DNA of 64,000 nt, taken from Gigaspora rosea. Lineage: Eukaryota; Glomeromycota; Glomeromycetes; Diversisporales; Gigasporaceae. The notes beneath the pieces are model-generated. The model did not search any database. It was not told the DNA's origin and saw nothing but the letters and a program-made list of their open reading frames with translations. The stretch lies in NCBI GenBank assembly GCA_003550325.1, contig QKWP01000762.1:152607-216606 (forward strand), in the 5' to 3' direction. How positions within the stretch are numbered: the stretch's first letter is position 1; every line of letters begins with the position of its first letter. A program made the position numbers and the translations under genes. Positions 32,972 to 44,112 of this stretch are shown one piece after another.

Positions 32972-34762
32972 ATGACTAAAAATAAAAAACAGTTATTTGA
33001 GTTGTATTTAAAATCTGTTGAAGATGGTAATTTAAGCGAACAAAACAGGTGCTTTCAAAATAGCGAAGGTACAATAATGGATGAAAAAAAAACATTTGAG
33101 TGGTATTTGGAATTTGCTAAGGGTAGCAATTCTCAAGAACAAAATAACATTGGAACCTGTTACAGATATGGCATAGGAACGGTCAAGAATGAAGAAAAAG
33201 CAGTTGAGTGGTATTTGAAATCTGCTGAAGGTGGAAATTCTCAAGGACAATATAATCTTGGATCTTGTTATGAAAATGGCGTAGGCATTGACAAAGATGA
33301 AAAAAAGGCTTTCGAGTGGTATTTGAAATCCGCTGATGGTGGTAATTCAAGCGGACAATGTAGTCTTGGATGGTGCTATCAAAAAGGCATGGGTACAGTC
33401 ATGGACGAAAAAAAAGCATTTGAATGGTACTTGAAATCTGCTGAAAACGGCAATTCTCAAGGACAATGTAATCTTGGGTCTTGCTATGAAAATGGCATAG
33501 GCACAACCGAAAATAATAAAAAGGCATTTGAATGGTATTTGAAATCTGCTGAATGTGGCAATTCTCAAGGACAAAATAATCTTGGTTCCTGTTTTAAAAG
33601 AGGAACGGGCACAGATGAGAATGAAATAAAAGCATTTGAATGGTATTTGAAATCTGCTGAAGATGGCAATTCTCAAGGACAAAATAATCTTGCATCTTGC
33701 TATAATAAAGGTATAGGAACAGATAAGGATAAAAAAAAGGTATTTGAGTGGTGTTTGAAATCTGCTGAAAGTGGTAATTATCAAGGACAATGTAATCTTG
33801 GATCTTGCTATGAAAATGGCATAGGTACAATCGAAAATAAAAAAATGGCATTTGAATGGTATTTGAAATCTGCTGAAGGTGGTCATTCTCAAGGACAAAA
33901 TCATCTTGCATTTTGCTATAAAAGAGGCTTAGGAACGGATAAGGATGAAATAAAAGCATTTGAATGGTATTTGAAATCTGCAGAAGGTGGCGATCCTAAA
34001 GGACAGTGTAATCTTGGATGGTGTTATCAAAAAGGCGAAGGTACTGTCAAGGATAAACAAAAGGCATTTGAGTGGTATTTGAAATCTGCCGAAGGAGGCA
34101 GTTCTCGAGGACAATATCATATTGGATACTGCTATAGAAAAGGTATAGGCACTGCCAAGGACGAAAAAAAGGCATTTGAATGGTATTTGAAATCTGCTGA
34201 AGGTGATAATTCTCATGGACAAGATAGTCTTGGGTGGTGTTATCAAAAAAGCTTAGGTACTGTCAAGGACGAAAAAAAAGCATTTGAATGGTATTTAAAA
34301 TCTGCTGAAGGTGGCAATTCTCGAGGACAATGTCATCTTGGATACTGTTATAGAGAAGGCATAGGCACTGCCAAGGATGGAAAAAAGGCATTCGAATATT
34401 ACCTGAAATCTGCAGAAGGTGGTGATTCTCTTGGGCAATGTCATCTTGGATACTGCTATGAAAAAGGCATAGGCACAACCAGGGATAAAAAAAAAACATT
34501 TGAATGGTATATGAAATCTGCTGAAAGTGGCGATGCTCAAGGACAAAAGTATCTTGGAACCTGCTACAGAAATGGTACAGGCACAAACAGGGATCTAAAA
34601 AAAGCATTTGAATGGTTTTTGAAATCCGCCGAAAGTGGGAATTCTGATGGACAATCTATGGTTGGATTGTGTTATAACCAAGGCATAGGTACAGCCAAGG
34701 ACGAAGAAAAAGCATTTGATTGGTATTCGAAATCTGCTAAAAATGATAATTTAAATGAATAA
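32972..34762 (+). CDS. Sel1-repeat (SLR) protein, 16 tandem units
   Basis: Intact 596-residue ORF made almost entirely of 36-residue Sel1 repeats; a typical unit is KAFEWYLKSAEGGNSQGQ followed by NLGSCYENGIGTDKDEK. Sixteen full units plus a partial C-terminal one (KAFDWYSKSAKNDNLNE) can be counted, with the first two units more diverged. Sel1 units are paired alpha helices, related to TPR, that form solenoid scaffolds for protein binding, often in ERAD, signalling or stress contexts. No signal peptide or membrane segment is present, so a cytosolic scaffold is likely. The ATG is preceded by an A13 run (about 32951). The 108-bp DNA repeat is highly similar between units, suggesting recent unit gain. 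A kinase remnant follows; Sel1 plus kinase fusions occur in AM fungi, but no joined frame is seen here. Confidence 0.93.
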   Translation: MTKNKKQLFELYLKSVEDGNLSEQNRCFQNSEGTIMDEKKTFEWYLEFAKGSNSQEQNNIGTCYRYGIGTVKNEEKAVEWYLKSAEGGNSQGQYNLGSCYENGVGIDKDEKKAFEWYLKSADGGNSSGQCSLGWCYQKGMGTVMDEKKAFEWYLKSAENGNSQGQCNLGSCYENGIGTTENNKKAFEWYLKSAECGNSQGQNNLGSCFKRGTGTDENEIKAFEWYLKSAEDGNSQGQNNLASCYNKGIGTDKDKKKVFEWCLKSAESGNYQGQCNLGSCYENGIGTIENKKMAFEWYLKSAEGGHSQGQNHLAFCYKRGLGTDKDEIKAFEWYLKSAEGGDPKGQCNLGWCYQKGEGTVKDKQKAFEWYLKSAEGGSSRGQYHIGYCYRKGIGTAKDEKKAFEWYLKSAEGDNSHGQDSLGWCYQKSLGTVKDEKKAFEWYLKSAEGGNSRGQCHLGYCYREGIGTAKDGKKAFEYYLKSAEGGDSLGQCHLGYCYEKGIGTTRDKKKTFEWYMKSAESGDAQGQKYLGTCYRNGTGTNRDLKKAFEWFLKSAESGNSDGQSMVGLCYNQGIGTAKDEEKAFDWYSKSAKNDNLNE

Positions 34763-34849
34763 TTTAATTTAGAATTCTGTTATAACAAGGCACATCCGTG
34801 GATAAAAAAAAAATCGAATTGATATTAAATTAATTCATCGTATTTTAGG

Positions 34850-35220
34850 ATATGCAGCTGCAATTAATAAAACATTGACAATGAATCTAGAATTCACGAA
34901 GTTTGGCAAGGCATCAAATATTTATTTATTTGGAATGATCATATGGAAATTTCTTCAAAGAAGCGTTGTATTCTATTTGACTATGATAATTTGTAAAAGA
35001 TTAAAACTTATTGTTAATAATAATGTTACGCAAAAGTCTTTTGGACAATAGTATACAGTAGTAAAATGAAAAAATTTATGAATATTTTAAATTGAAAAAA
35101 TAATACTATAAATTCAACGGAATTTTTTAAATCTGTTGAAGAAATGGTAATCGAAACTAATACTAATGAAACTTCAAATAAAAATTCAGTAATTCATGCT
35201 TATAGAGAACTTTATTCCAT
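34850..35220 (+). pseudogene. Kinase C-lobe relic downstream of the Sel1 gene
   Basis: The translation contains KFGKASNIYLFGMIIWKFLQ, matching the kinase SDVYSFGxxxWE region (alpha F). The APE and HRD regions are missing and stops follow soon after. A last fragment (about 35130-35220) is Asn/Thr/Glu-rich, like the tails of AMF kinases. It may be the lost kinase end of an older Sel1-kinase gene or an independent insertion; the sequence does not decide. Confidence 0.4.
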
Positions 35221-35340
35221 TTAAATAGAGTTGAGGCACGGTATCCCAAGTCGTGCCTCGGGCATATCCCTCTAGGCATGCCCGCATCATGTTATTATAT
35301 TGTACTTCGGATTAAAATTTACTATAATGCCGTTAATTTT

Positions 35341-35514
35341 ACCCTTATCCTAGGGTCTCTATCATTTTCTCGACAACCCATTCCCGAAAAATAAAATTCC
35401 TACAAAAATTGACCGGAACCTTAACCTAATTCGGTCTGACTTTTCAGGATTTTGACATAGTCTGGAAAGTGATTGTCGGGAAAACGATAGGATCCGCTTA
35501 TCCTAACATAGGGT
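35341..35514. mobile_element. Foldback next to the hAT MITE
   Basis: TCTCTATCATTTTCTCGACAA at the left pairs imperfectly with the inverse of TTGTCGGGAAAACGATAGGA at the right, with TTATCC/GGATAA ends. About 170 bp. Class unknown. A short GGCACG..CGTGCC hairpin lies just before it at about 35233-35258. Confidence 0.4.
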
Positions 35515-35516
35515 TT

Positions 35517-35793
35517 TTACCTAATAGAGATGGGAAAAGTAATTTTGTAAGTAATAATGACTATGACTTATCCCTTACTTAATATTAAGCAATATTAAAT
35601 AATTATTACATTCAACGTGTACACATAAAACACATGATAAAAGTCAGAGACGGTGATCAAAATTGAGAATGAACGAAAAGTTGTTGCTAATAATTAAATT
35701 ATTGTAAAATTACTTAATATTACATATTGAAAGTAATATTAAGTAATAATAAGTAATAATATGCTACTGGCTTTGCCCATCTCTATACCCTAA
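35517..35793. mobile_element. 261-bp hAT-like MITE
   Basis: TAGAGATGGGAAAAG (35525) and CTTTGCCCATCTCTA (to 35785) are inverted ends. The flanks TTACCTAA and TACCCTAA match at 6 of 8, fitting a decayed 8-bp duplication. Inside, AAGTAATATTAAGTAATAAT-type repeats are found at both ends. Confidence 0.7.
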
Positions 35794-36136
35794 CCCTAAT
35801 GAAACTCAGTATTGACATTTTGATCTGACGCAAAAAATTCAATTTGACATACAACATTTATAAATCTTAAATCACATGTATATGCTGATTGGCTACAAGA
35901 TCTAAAAATTTTGTACAGCAGCCTATTAGATTCTAAGATTAGAATCAAAAATAAGGCACAAAATACCCAAAAATTTTAATTAAACATAAAAATTACATTG
36001 CCTGTGATTTTGAAAAGTTTTTTTATACAAATTTAATAGTAAAATCCATCAGATATCCATTAAATTTAATATAAAATGCTATTCAGAACTTTTGATGGGG
36101 TTCTAGTAGTAGTGTAGTACTTCGTTGTATAAGAGG

Positions 36137-36629
36137 GGCCTGCCGCGGTATACTATGTAAATCAAAACTATTTGTGGTTATATAATAAAATTTATTAAAG
36201 AATTTTTAAAACAGATGTACAGACCAATGGTTCGATAGTTTTGGATAACATTTCACAAAGACAAGTATTACGTCCTTACAAACAAAGCTATAAAGCCATT
36301 TCTTTAAAAACGAAACTAAATTTACCCTTTCTTTTTTTAAGAAAAAAAAACACGTAGCATATTACAGACCCCTTTCTTTTTGCTACTTTTTTTAAAAAAA
36401 AAACACGTAGCATATTACAGTTTTTTCATGTTTAAATAAATGAAATGATTCTATAGCCTTGTTTGTAGAGATGTAATGCTGGTCTTTGCGAAAATTTATT
36501 CAAAACTATCGAACCGTTAGGACTGTACATCTATTTAAATCTATTTAAAATTTAAATCAAAAAATTTATTAATAAATTTTATTATATGTCCACACATAGT
36601 TTTAATTTACATAGTATACCGCGCACCCA
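36137..36629. mobile_element. Relative of the 9-bp-TSD element
   Basis: GCGGTATACTATGTAAATCAAAACTA at the left and its inverse ending ATAGTATACCGCGCACCCA at 36629 resemble the ends of the 4115-4985 element (TGGGTG..GCGCACTATGTAAA). Further inner arms pair (GACCAATGGTTCGATAGTTT with AAACTATCGAACCGTTAG), so it is a ~490-bp foldback. The left terminus has decayed and no duplication remains. Confidence 0.6.
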
Positions 36630-37809
36630 ATGCCACGGGCAAAATAAGAGGGCATGCCCAAATTTTTTCCTGTCCCCCAACCCTGCATTTAAAGTAAGAT
36701 TCATATAAATTAGTTTTATAATTCTTTATTTTATTAGTTACATTAAAAATTAACGTCTAGAAGAATGCACAGTATTGTTACAAACAAAATTGTTCTTATA
36801 ATTTATAGTTATTGGATAATGATTTCAATCGTGAATTTTCTTTTGTCATATGCTAGGCGTACATGTAATTGTTTAATTCCGTATTGCACAATATAAAAAA
36901 TAATCGACGTTTGCATCGTAAGGGTTGTACAATAATTAATTCATATCAATAACTGATAATAATTCAATTTAATTTTGTATAAAATAAATTTATAGATTCA
37001 AATAATGGTTTAAAAATTTTCTAAAATCTTTACAAAACTCCACTAGTTAATTTTTTAATAATCTATAACATAATTAGGGATGGGCACGGTCGGTCACGGT
37101 CAGTCATCGGTCGGTCATGATCGGTTAACCGCTTATGACCGGTTGACCGCGGTCATTCATACGGTTAATGACCGGTTATAGCTGATAAATTATTTACCTA
37201 ATTATTCAATCAAATGTCTAAATAAGTGACAAGTAGGGATGGTACAGACTGCCGAAAGAGAAACAAAACACGGCGATTTTGCATCACATGATCAATAAAA
37301 CCGTTCGTTCATATTTCTGGTCAAATTTGCAGATCATTTGACCACATTTAAAGTTGGTTTGTTCTAGATCTGGCCAAATGATCTGCAGAAGCGGAGGCAA
37401 ATCATGTGATCAACCGCCAATCAGAATATAGAATTTAGATGATTACCGGAGCAAAAAACCTGAAAAAACGGCAGTCTAAACCTACCTCGATGTGTTAAGC
37501 AAATATGTCGGGAAGGCAATTTTGCATATATATATCTACCTAAGACCTAATATAACCTAATATAGGACGACCCTAACCCTAAAGTTAATAGAAAAATTAT
37601 TAAATATGGTTTGCCTCCGCTTTAGACGTCCTTTTTTAATTCCTTGTTGTCGTCCTCTAACTTGGTTTTTTCTGCCTCTAATGTTTTTTTATCTTTTAAT
37701 TGTTGTTCCCAGTCGTCCGGTACGTCCCGTTATTTGTATCCAAAAGAAACCCATCGCATACAATTCTGTCAAAATTGCAGATTATTTGACCGGAATTAAA
37801 ATTGTTTTG

Positions 37810-38957
37810 TTATAATTCTGGCCGAATGATCTGCAAATTTGGCCGGAATTATGAACAAAGTATTTCTCAACCGGGTTCACTGCCTTAAAAAATTTTCAGA
37901 TAATGTGATATACATTAATTTATATACTCATTATTGTTATATCATTATTGTTCACTTATATCATAAAAAGTTTTATTTAAAAATCGTCAATCAAACATGC
38001 AAAGTCACATGATCTGAAAACTTTTGAGAGGCGGGTTGATTTTTCTATTTATCAGATGATACAGATACATCAATATGAATTTTAAGCAATAATTATTCAT
38101 TTATTAGCCAGAATCTTAAGAATTTGGCATCGGTCATAATCTTGACCGGTCGGTCAAACCGCTCTGACCGGCTAATATTGGTCACGGTCATTGACCGGTC
38201 ATGGCCGAACCGTGCCCATCCCCAGTGATGATACTCTGGTTGTCATAAAAATCGATTCATGCTTCTTATGTCTTTTTTACATTACATATGATAAATTTAT
38301 TTTTTCTAAAATTATTTTATTATATTTTTATTTGGGTGGTTGGGAAAAATTTTTAAATAAAATGTAATAGTGCTTGCGGTATTTTCCTGTAAAACTGCAC
38401 AATATAGGTCCTTTTAAGCTATTCATACTTTTTTCATTGATATCCTAATATCATATAATGAAAGAGTCTGAACTGCTAAACAGGACCACGTTACCAGCTA
38501 CCTTATTTGTAATATTCTGTACAATTCTGTAATTCTGGCCAAATGATCTGCAAATTTGGCTAGAATTATGAACAAGGCATTTCTCAACCGGGTTTAAACA
38601 CTACTTGAAAATTTTTCAGACCATGTGATATACATTAATTTATATACTCATCATTGTTATATTTATCATTTATATTAATAAAAAAGTTTTATTTAAAAAT
38701 GAATCATATCATCAATCAAACATGCAAAGTCACATGATCTGAAAATTTTTGAGTGGCAGGTTGATTTCTCTATTTATCAGATGATACAGATACACCGATA
38801 TGAATTTCAAGCAATAAATATTCATTTATTAGCCAGAATATTAAGAATTTGGCATCGGTCATAATCTTGACTGGTCGGTCAAACCACTCTGACCAGTCAA
38901 TATCGGTCACGGTCATTGACCGGTCATGACCGGTCATGACCTGACCGTACCCATCCC
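37810..38957. repeat. ~410-bp direct repeat of a hAT right end
   Basis: Copy 1 (37810-38222) and copy 2 (38527-38957) share GATATACATTAATTTATATA, CAATCAAACATGCAAAGTCA and the GACCGGTC terminal array, with small indels. They are separated by ~300 bp. Could have arisen from a second element inserting at, or recombining with, the end of the first. Confidence 0.8.
38240..38370 (+). repeat. Fragment of the 4115-4985 element family
   Basis: AAAATCGATTCATGCTTC, TTTTTTACATTACATATGAT and ATTTTTATTTGGGTGGTTGG parallel about 4330-4460 and 48370-48500 (TATTTTTATTTGGGCGACCA). Lies between the two right-end copies of the hAT element. Confidence 0.6.
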
Positions 38958-39106
38958 TAAACATAATAATGCTTAACCTTTTAGTCTTGCTCAAGATCAA
39001 TAAGAATAACATTCCTGCCACTACTAGCAAAATCTTTATTCACCTATTAATATCAAAAGTATTTCAATTATATGCTATAAAATTCTCAACATTATCTTTA
39101 CAGTAA

Positions 39107-39283
39107 TCAGTGTTGTACATTTTCATTGTCCAATGATTTTTGAATAGTTTTCTCAATAACCACTAGTTTAAATTCGATGAAAATTTTTTACTTTAATTAT
39201 ACAAATATATAGAATTAAAATAAAAAAATTTCATCGAATTTAATCACTCAAAACCTTTGGATAATGAAAATGTACAAAACTGA
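39107..39283. mobile_element. 177-bp foldback MITE
   Basis: TCAGTGTTGTACATTTTCAT and its inverse ATGAAAATGTACAAAACTGA bound a palindrome with inner arms AAATTCGATGAAAATTTTTT. It shares this inner motif with 18660-18990. Confidence 0.7.
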
Positions 39284-39469
39284 CCATTAATAATATTTAA
39301 ACACAAAGTTAATCCAAATTCCATGTAATAAATCCAACGGCATCATTTTTGTGAAATCAATTCTCTGAAGTCTCATGATACCCAACCAGTATCTCAAACT
39401 AAATTCATATTCTAATAATAAATCCACACAAATTTCTATTTTATCATGTTTTTATATAGTATATCTATT

Positions 39470-41070
39470 TCAGTTTTATTGTTAATAGGAGCACCTATTT
39501 GTACATTTTGAGCTGTTCATAACCTTGGTGTAGGTTTTTATAGCCAAGTATTACAGGAATTTCATTATTGGCTAATTCAATTGCAAGCATATGTGCTTCA
39601 GAACCACCTAAAATAACATGTTTTAAATTTCCTAAAAATATTCAACTAGAATTTTTAATTTAATTAAAGAAGCAATTTCATTTTTGCTGTCAGCATATAC
39701 TCTTAAAGGAATATTGCCACGCATATTGTGGCCAAAGGTATTTGGCGTGTTAGATCTTTTATTAATGTTTTTCTGATCAAAGAAATTTGGCCTGTAACTG
39801 TCAGTATTTGGTCTTTAATTGAGTTATTAATATTGTAATATGATTATTAAATATTATTATTTTTAATTATATGCTTATCCGAGCATGCAATGCAATATTT
39901 CACTAATAACTTTTTTCATAGTCGAGATCTTAATAAAAAATAAAATATTTCCTTCTGGAATTAGATAATAAAATTTTTAATAAAATATTGTAACTTACTC
40001 GAATGAGCGCCAGTTTTAAATATCTTCTAAATGCTTTCCACCTAATTTTAATCATATAACATAGATAATATCCTCAAAATCATATAGAATAGCCACTTGC
40101 CCATTGTTTGTAGAGGGCTAAAGGGGACTAACAGCAATAATTCCCTTTAAATTAAATCGATTTAGAAATTTATATGTAAGCTGCAATACATAGAATAATA
40201 ATGCTTAAAAATGTTTATGTATTTCGGTAATGCAGAATCCTTTAAGTCTATTATTTCGTACAATAATATATTACTCACATTACGCAATTAATGCCAATAC
40301 ATTCAATAATGCCATCTTTAACTACAATATTATCAGCATAAATTCTATCAAGATTTTTAATATGTCAAAGGAGATTGTTTATGATTTAGCAAGGTTCTAA
40401 TTTTGATATATTATTTGATAAAGTTTGCTTTGATGTTTCATGATTAAAGAAGTATTACATTGAGGGATTCCATCAATACATATATAGATGGTGCAGTAAA
40501 AACCAAGTAAATTGTTTCTAAGTAATTTTTTTTAAAAAACTTTAGATTAAATATCTTAACAACTATTAAACTAATCTTGACAAAATTTTTTTATTTTAAT
40601 TCTATAACTAGAATTAAAATAATAAAATGTTTATCAAGTTTTATTTAAAAAATTTACTAAAATTTATTTGCTTGGCTTTTACTGATACCCATATACTAAA
40701 ATGGAATTGCACCCAATAAACGGAGATAAAAATTCAAAATCCAATAATAATAATTGCTGATATTTCCATCATATATATTTTTCTTGATTTATTATGTTCA
40801 ATAATGGTTAATTTATCAAAATCAATATTGTTAAAATCAGTATAATTGAAGTTATTAGGATTATTATTGGGGTTATTGTCAATATTAAGGTTATTTTTAT
40901 TATAAGATTTATTTTCAGAATGATTGTTGAATTATTGTAAACAATAGTATTATCAGACTATTTATTGGAAAGAGCTATAAGTTGATTTTTTCTCTATATC
41001 TTTTCTTTAACTTTAGTATACTTTTTCTAAGATTTTCAAATATAACTTCATCTTGTTCAAGTTAATATAA
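39470..41070 (-). pseudogene. Amidohydrolase-family (metal-dependent hydrolase) pseudogene
   Basis: Minus-strand pieces follow the family order. N-terminal: an Asn-rich stretch then a hydrophobic segment (MEISAIIIIGF..IFISVYW, about 40710-40770), suggesting a membrane anchor. Next comes IYADNIVVKDGIIECIGIN (about 40280-40350), the beta-sandwich strand pattern found at amidohydrolase N-termini. Further on are NMRGNIPLRVYADSKNEIAS (about 39670-39740) and HVILGGSEAHMLAIELANNE then IPVILGYKNL (about 39520-39620), matching the part that follows the metal-binding barrel in imidazolonepropionase-like proteins. The metal-ligand HxH segment cannot be found and stops and frame changes abound. A MITE interrupts it at 40494-40684. 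Identification rests on motif order; exact substrate unknown. Confidence 0.55.
40494..40684. mobile_element. 191-bp MITE in the amidohydrolase pseudogene
   Basis: CAGTAAAAACCAAGTAAATT at 40494 and its inverse AATTTATTTGC..GGCTTTTACTG at 40684. Interior palindrome AATTTTTTTATTTTAATTCT as in 39107-39283. Flanks do not give TA on both sides. Confidence 0.65.
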
Positions 41071-41099
41071 CTAAAAATAACAGTTTTTATTAAATTCTC

Positions 41100-43190
41100 T
41101 TAAATAAAATACTACCAAATAAATATTTGTATAGTAAATAGGACCCTGGACAATTATATTTGATCTGGTATGTATAAAATGAGGTAAATTTTAAAAAATA
41201 ATTTAAAAAGTGGTATGTAAATCAATTTTCATATAATATGAATGGCAAATTCAAGACCTTATATAGAGATTAAAAATATATCACTGATAAAAATTTTTGA
41301 GAATGCAATTAATTTTTTCAAAATTTATATTTTGTAGATTAAATTATGCTTTTTTTAAAGATATCAATTTTAATAAACTAATTATTTTAAAAAAGCATAC
41401 TTGTATATATTATAAAGTTTGCTATAATAGTCTCAAATTTGCTGGAGCTATACAAAATCATTAATTTTTAGTTGGTTAGATCAGATGATCATTATATGAT
41501 TTTTATAAACAAACAGTTAATATCCAATCTTTAAGGGTAATAACAAATACTATATAATATTTTTTTACTATATCTTCTACCCCTCCCTTTATGTAAGAGA
41601 AATTTGATTGGCTATTATAAAATTTATATATCAATATAAGACATATCAGTAAATTGGCATAATTGGGTAAATTGACAAATCATGATTGAGGATTATCAAA
41701 AAAATTTTACATGAAAATTTATTATAGAGCAAATTTTTACAAAAACGGCCTTTTTAACTAGCTTTGCATTTATAATTAAAAACATAGAACATTATAAAAT
41801 TCATATATTTAATTATAAGCCAAAAGTAGGTAAAAAAGGCTATTTTTTTGAAAATTTGCTTCCAAATTTACTCTTGATAGTTACTAACCCATCTAACAAT
41901 GCCAAACCAATCCTAAAACGCCTGAGTATTTCAACAAATGGTAAAAGTACTTCTTTCTACAGCTTGGCATAGCTCTTTTATTAAGTTTTTTTTGGTTTTT
42001 TAACTTGTCTAAATGTCAAAAAAGCTTTTTTGTTAGTTGTAACAAGTGTTTCATTTGTTAGTTTTCAATATCACTTAGGAGCAACTTTTTTAAATAACAG
42101 TTTATCAAAAAAAGGCCCAATTATGCTGATCTGCTGATATGAAAATCAAAGACCCCTTCCTCCTCAGGATATTACATAATATCTGTTATTATCCTAACTA
42201 TATGTTTCTTATCTAACTAATATTAATAATTTTACTACTATTAGAATTACAGATACTATTTTATAACTTTTATAAAAATTTTTAAATAGTTTACTTAATG
42301 AAATTTTCTTTAATTTTAAACAAAAATTTTTGCAATCAAAATTATGTGATAAATAATCTATATATCCACTATCCTTAAATTTTTTTAAATTTTATATCTT
42401 TATCTATAAAAAAATTTTTACTTCTAATACAAGTCTTAATTTTTGTAAGTAAATTATTAAAGTTGCAAAATAAAAGTTTTTTCTTTATATACTACAACAT
42501 TGGTTTAAAAACTATAGTTCTAAAACTAAAACTAAATAAGATTGCAACAAAATTGTGATAAAATTTTTTTAGCTTATATATGTTGTGCCTCAAACTAATT
42601 CTTGTATTAGATCTAATCTGATGTGCATTATATGCTAATGCACTTTATCTGTTAATTGGCCATCTGATATGCATAGGTTATAATCTGAGGTACATAGATT
42701 TTAAACTAGCACACATTATAATCACATACTTAATTATTATCAAATTTAAGGGTATAGTGTAATACAATATAAATATAAATGGCAAATTATTTGTTGTATA
42801 TACAAAAATCAGCAGTTTATATAAACAAGTTAGAATAATTTTAAAAATTAAATTAAATTAGTCAAAAACAATATAAAAATTAATTTTTAATCTATTGTAA
42901 ATATAAACAAGAATATTTCAATATATTTTTCAATTTTTAATACTATAAAATTTTGTAAGGAGTTGTTAATCTTTACAAGGAGATCTACATAAATAATTAG
43001 CTCTAATTGGTTAGAATCTATATAAATCAAATAATCATTATATGATTTGCATGAGTTACTATTAAAAATAATCTATATTACACTCTACCTTTAAATATTA
43101 CAAGAATTAATTTAGTACTACAAGTTCTCTTCTACAATTTGATTATTATTAAGTAAATGCTACATTTTTGTTTTTTAATATAAAATTAAT
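41100..43190. other. Gene-free AT-rich stretch
   Basis: No coding region recognised. GATCATTATATGATTTttAT and similar flanking sequence appears at about 41487 and 43031 as a diverged direct repeat, perhaps the edges of an old duplication. The foldback 41654-41905 lies inside. If a BTB domain once preceded the BACK relic at 43200, it is no longer readable. Confidence 0.45.
41654..41905. mobile_element. Imperfect ~250-bp foldback
   Basis: TTGGCATAATTGGGTA at the left resembles the inverse of TAACCCATCTAACAATGCCAA at the right. Inner arms GCAAATTTTTACAAAAACGG and AAAGGCTATTTTTTTGAAAA also pair. Confidence 0.45.
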
Positions 43191-43199
43191 TTACAAGAT

Positions 43200-43510
43200 A
43201 TATAGTGGCTTTGTTTTGCTAAAAAATTTTAATGGCCAGTATATTTTTGATTTTGTTCAATATGCTGATGAGCTTCTTTAAGAAGAATTAGTAGAAGATC
43301 TTGAGACTTATTTAATCAAAAAATACTTATTGGTTGTTTTTATTTTGCACACATTTATAAAACTTGTACCCAGAATAACAGATTTAAAAAGCTATAGAAT
43401 AGTATGATAATATTTTAGTAAATATTCAAATTTTAGTTCTAATTCTGAAGATTTTACTTCTCTTAAAGAACATACATTAATTTTACTTATTCTATATTTT
43501 TATATGATCG
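43200..43510 (+). pseudogene. BTB-BACK-TLDc relic, copy A (BACK part)
   Basis: Readable fragments: FDFVQYADELL, EELVEDLETYLIKKYLL, HTFIKLVPRITDL and NSEDFTSLKEHTL. These fit the end of the BTB fold and the BACK helices of BTB/TLDc proteins. A stop follows DELL and the frame shifts repeatedly. Aligned by eye, 43370-43480 parallels 46870-46990 in copy C. No TLDc part follows; the retroposon lies 600 bp downstream. The family acts as cullin-3 substrate adaptors and, for TLDc, in oxidation resistance and V-ATPase binding; that is family knowledge, not shown for this relic. Confidence 0.6.
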
Positions 43511-44112
43511 CATGGGCTTTTATGACTTATAATCACTAATTTAATTAGTAAAAAAACCCAATTTTCTAGTATTGCATGTTATTTTCACAGCAATGCATGT
43601 TATTTTTTTAGTAATTCATGTTACTTCCCTGGGTGCACTTTAAATTCTTTTTAAAATATTAGTTATGATGCTAGTTTTTAAAATTTTTACTAATGGAATA
43701 AAATACAGTACTACTTTGTTTGCTAGTTTGCAAAGTTTTTAAACTGAATAAAAATCTTTGCTAGTTTTAAGAATTTATTGAACAATATAAAAATACTATT
43801 TAATTTTTTAATTGTTAAAGCCTTAATAAATTTATTTAATATAAAATTTTATTACATTTATTTAAAACTAATTATAATACCAATAATATTAATTTGAGAA
43901 ATCAAACTATTATTTGAATTATTTTCATTATCATTTGTTTGTAATTCAGCACTTGCTTGTTTTGAAGTAATTCATGCTCTAACTGTTTTGTATTGGTAAC
44001 TATAGAAATATTATAATTCAAATTAATTAAAGACCAATATTCTTTAAGAACTCAAATTTGTACTATATTTAACTATTTTTCTAATAGTGTTTTTGGTCAA
44101 AACCTCAAATTG

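Larger units (their letters stand above)
37067..38967. mobile_element. hAT-type element with duplicated right end
   Basis: TAGGGATGGGCACGG (37075) and CGTACCCATCCCTA (to 38959) are hAT-like ends, flanked by a perfect 8-bp duplication AACATAAT (37067-37074, 38960-38967). GACCGGTCGGTCAAAC-type arrays sit at both ends. The right-end region occurs twice in direct order (about 37810-38222 and 38527-38957), so a complete earlier right terminus (GTGCCCATCCCC, about 38210) lies inside. A fragment of the 4115-4985 family lies between them at about 38240-38370. No transposase frame survives. Confidence 0.88.

Noticed and set aside
33032-34607. Several minus-strand ORFs of 72-185 codons opposite the Sel1 gene
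   Set aside because: They repeat with the same 108-bp period and are shadows of the Sel1 codon pattern.
33100-34700. Regular 108-bp repeats that could be mistaken for a repeat array such as CRISPR
   Set aside because: The repeats are coding, contiguous and without spacers; the organism is eukaryotic.
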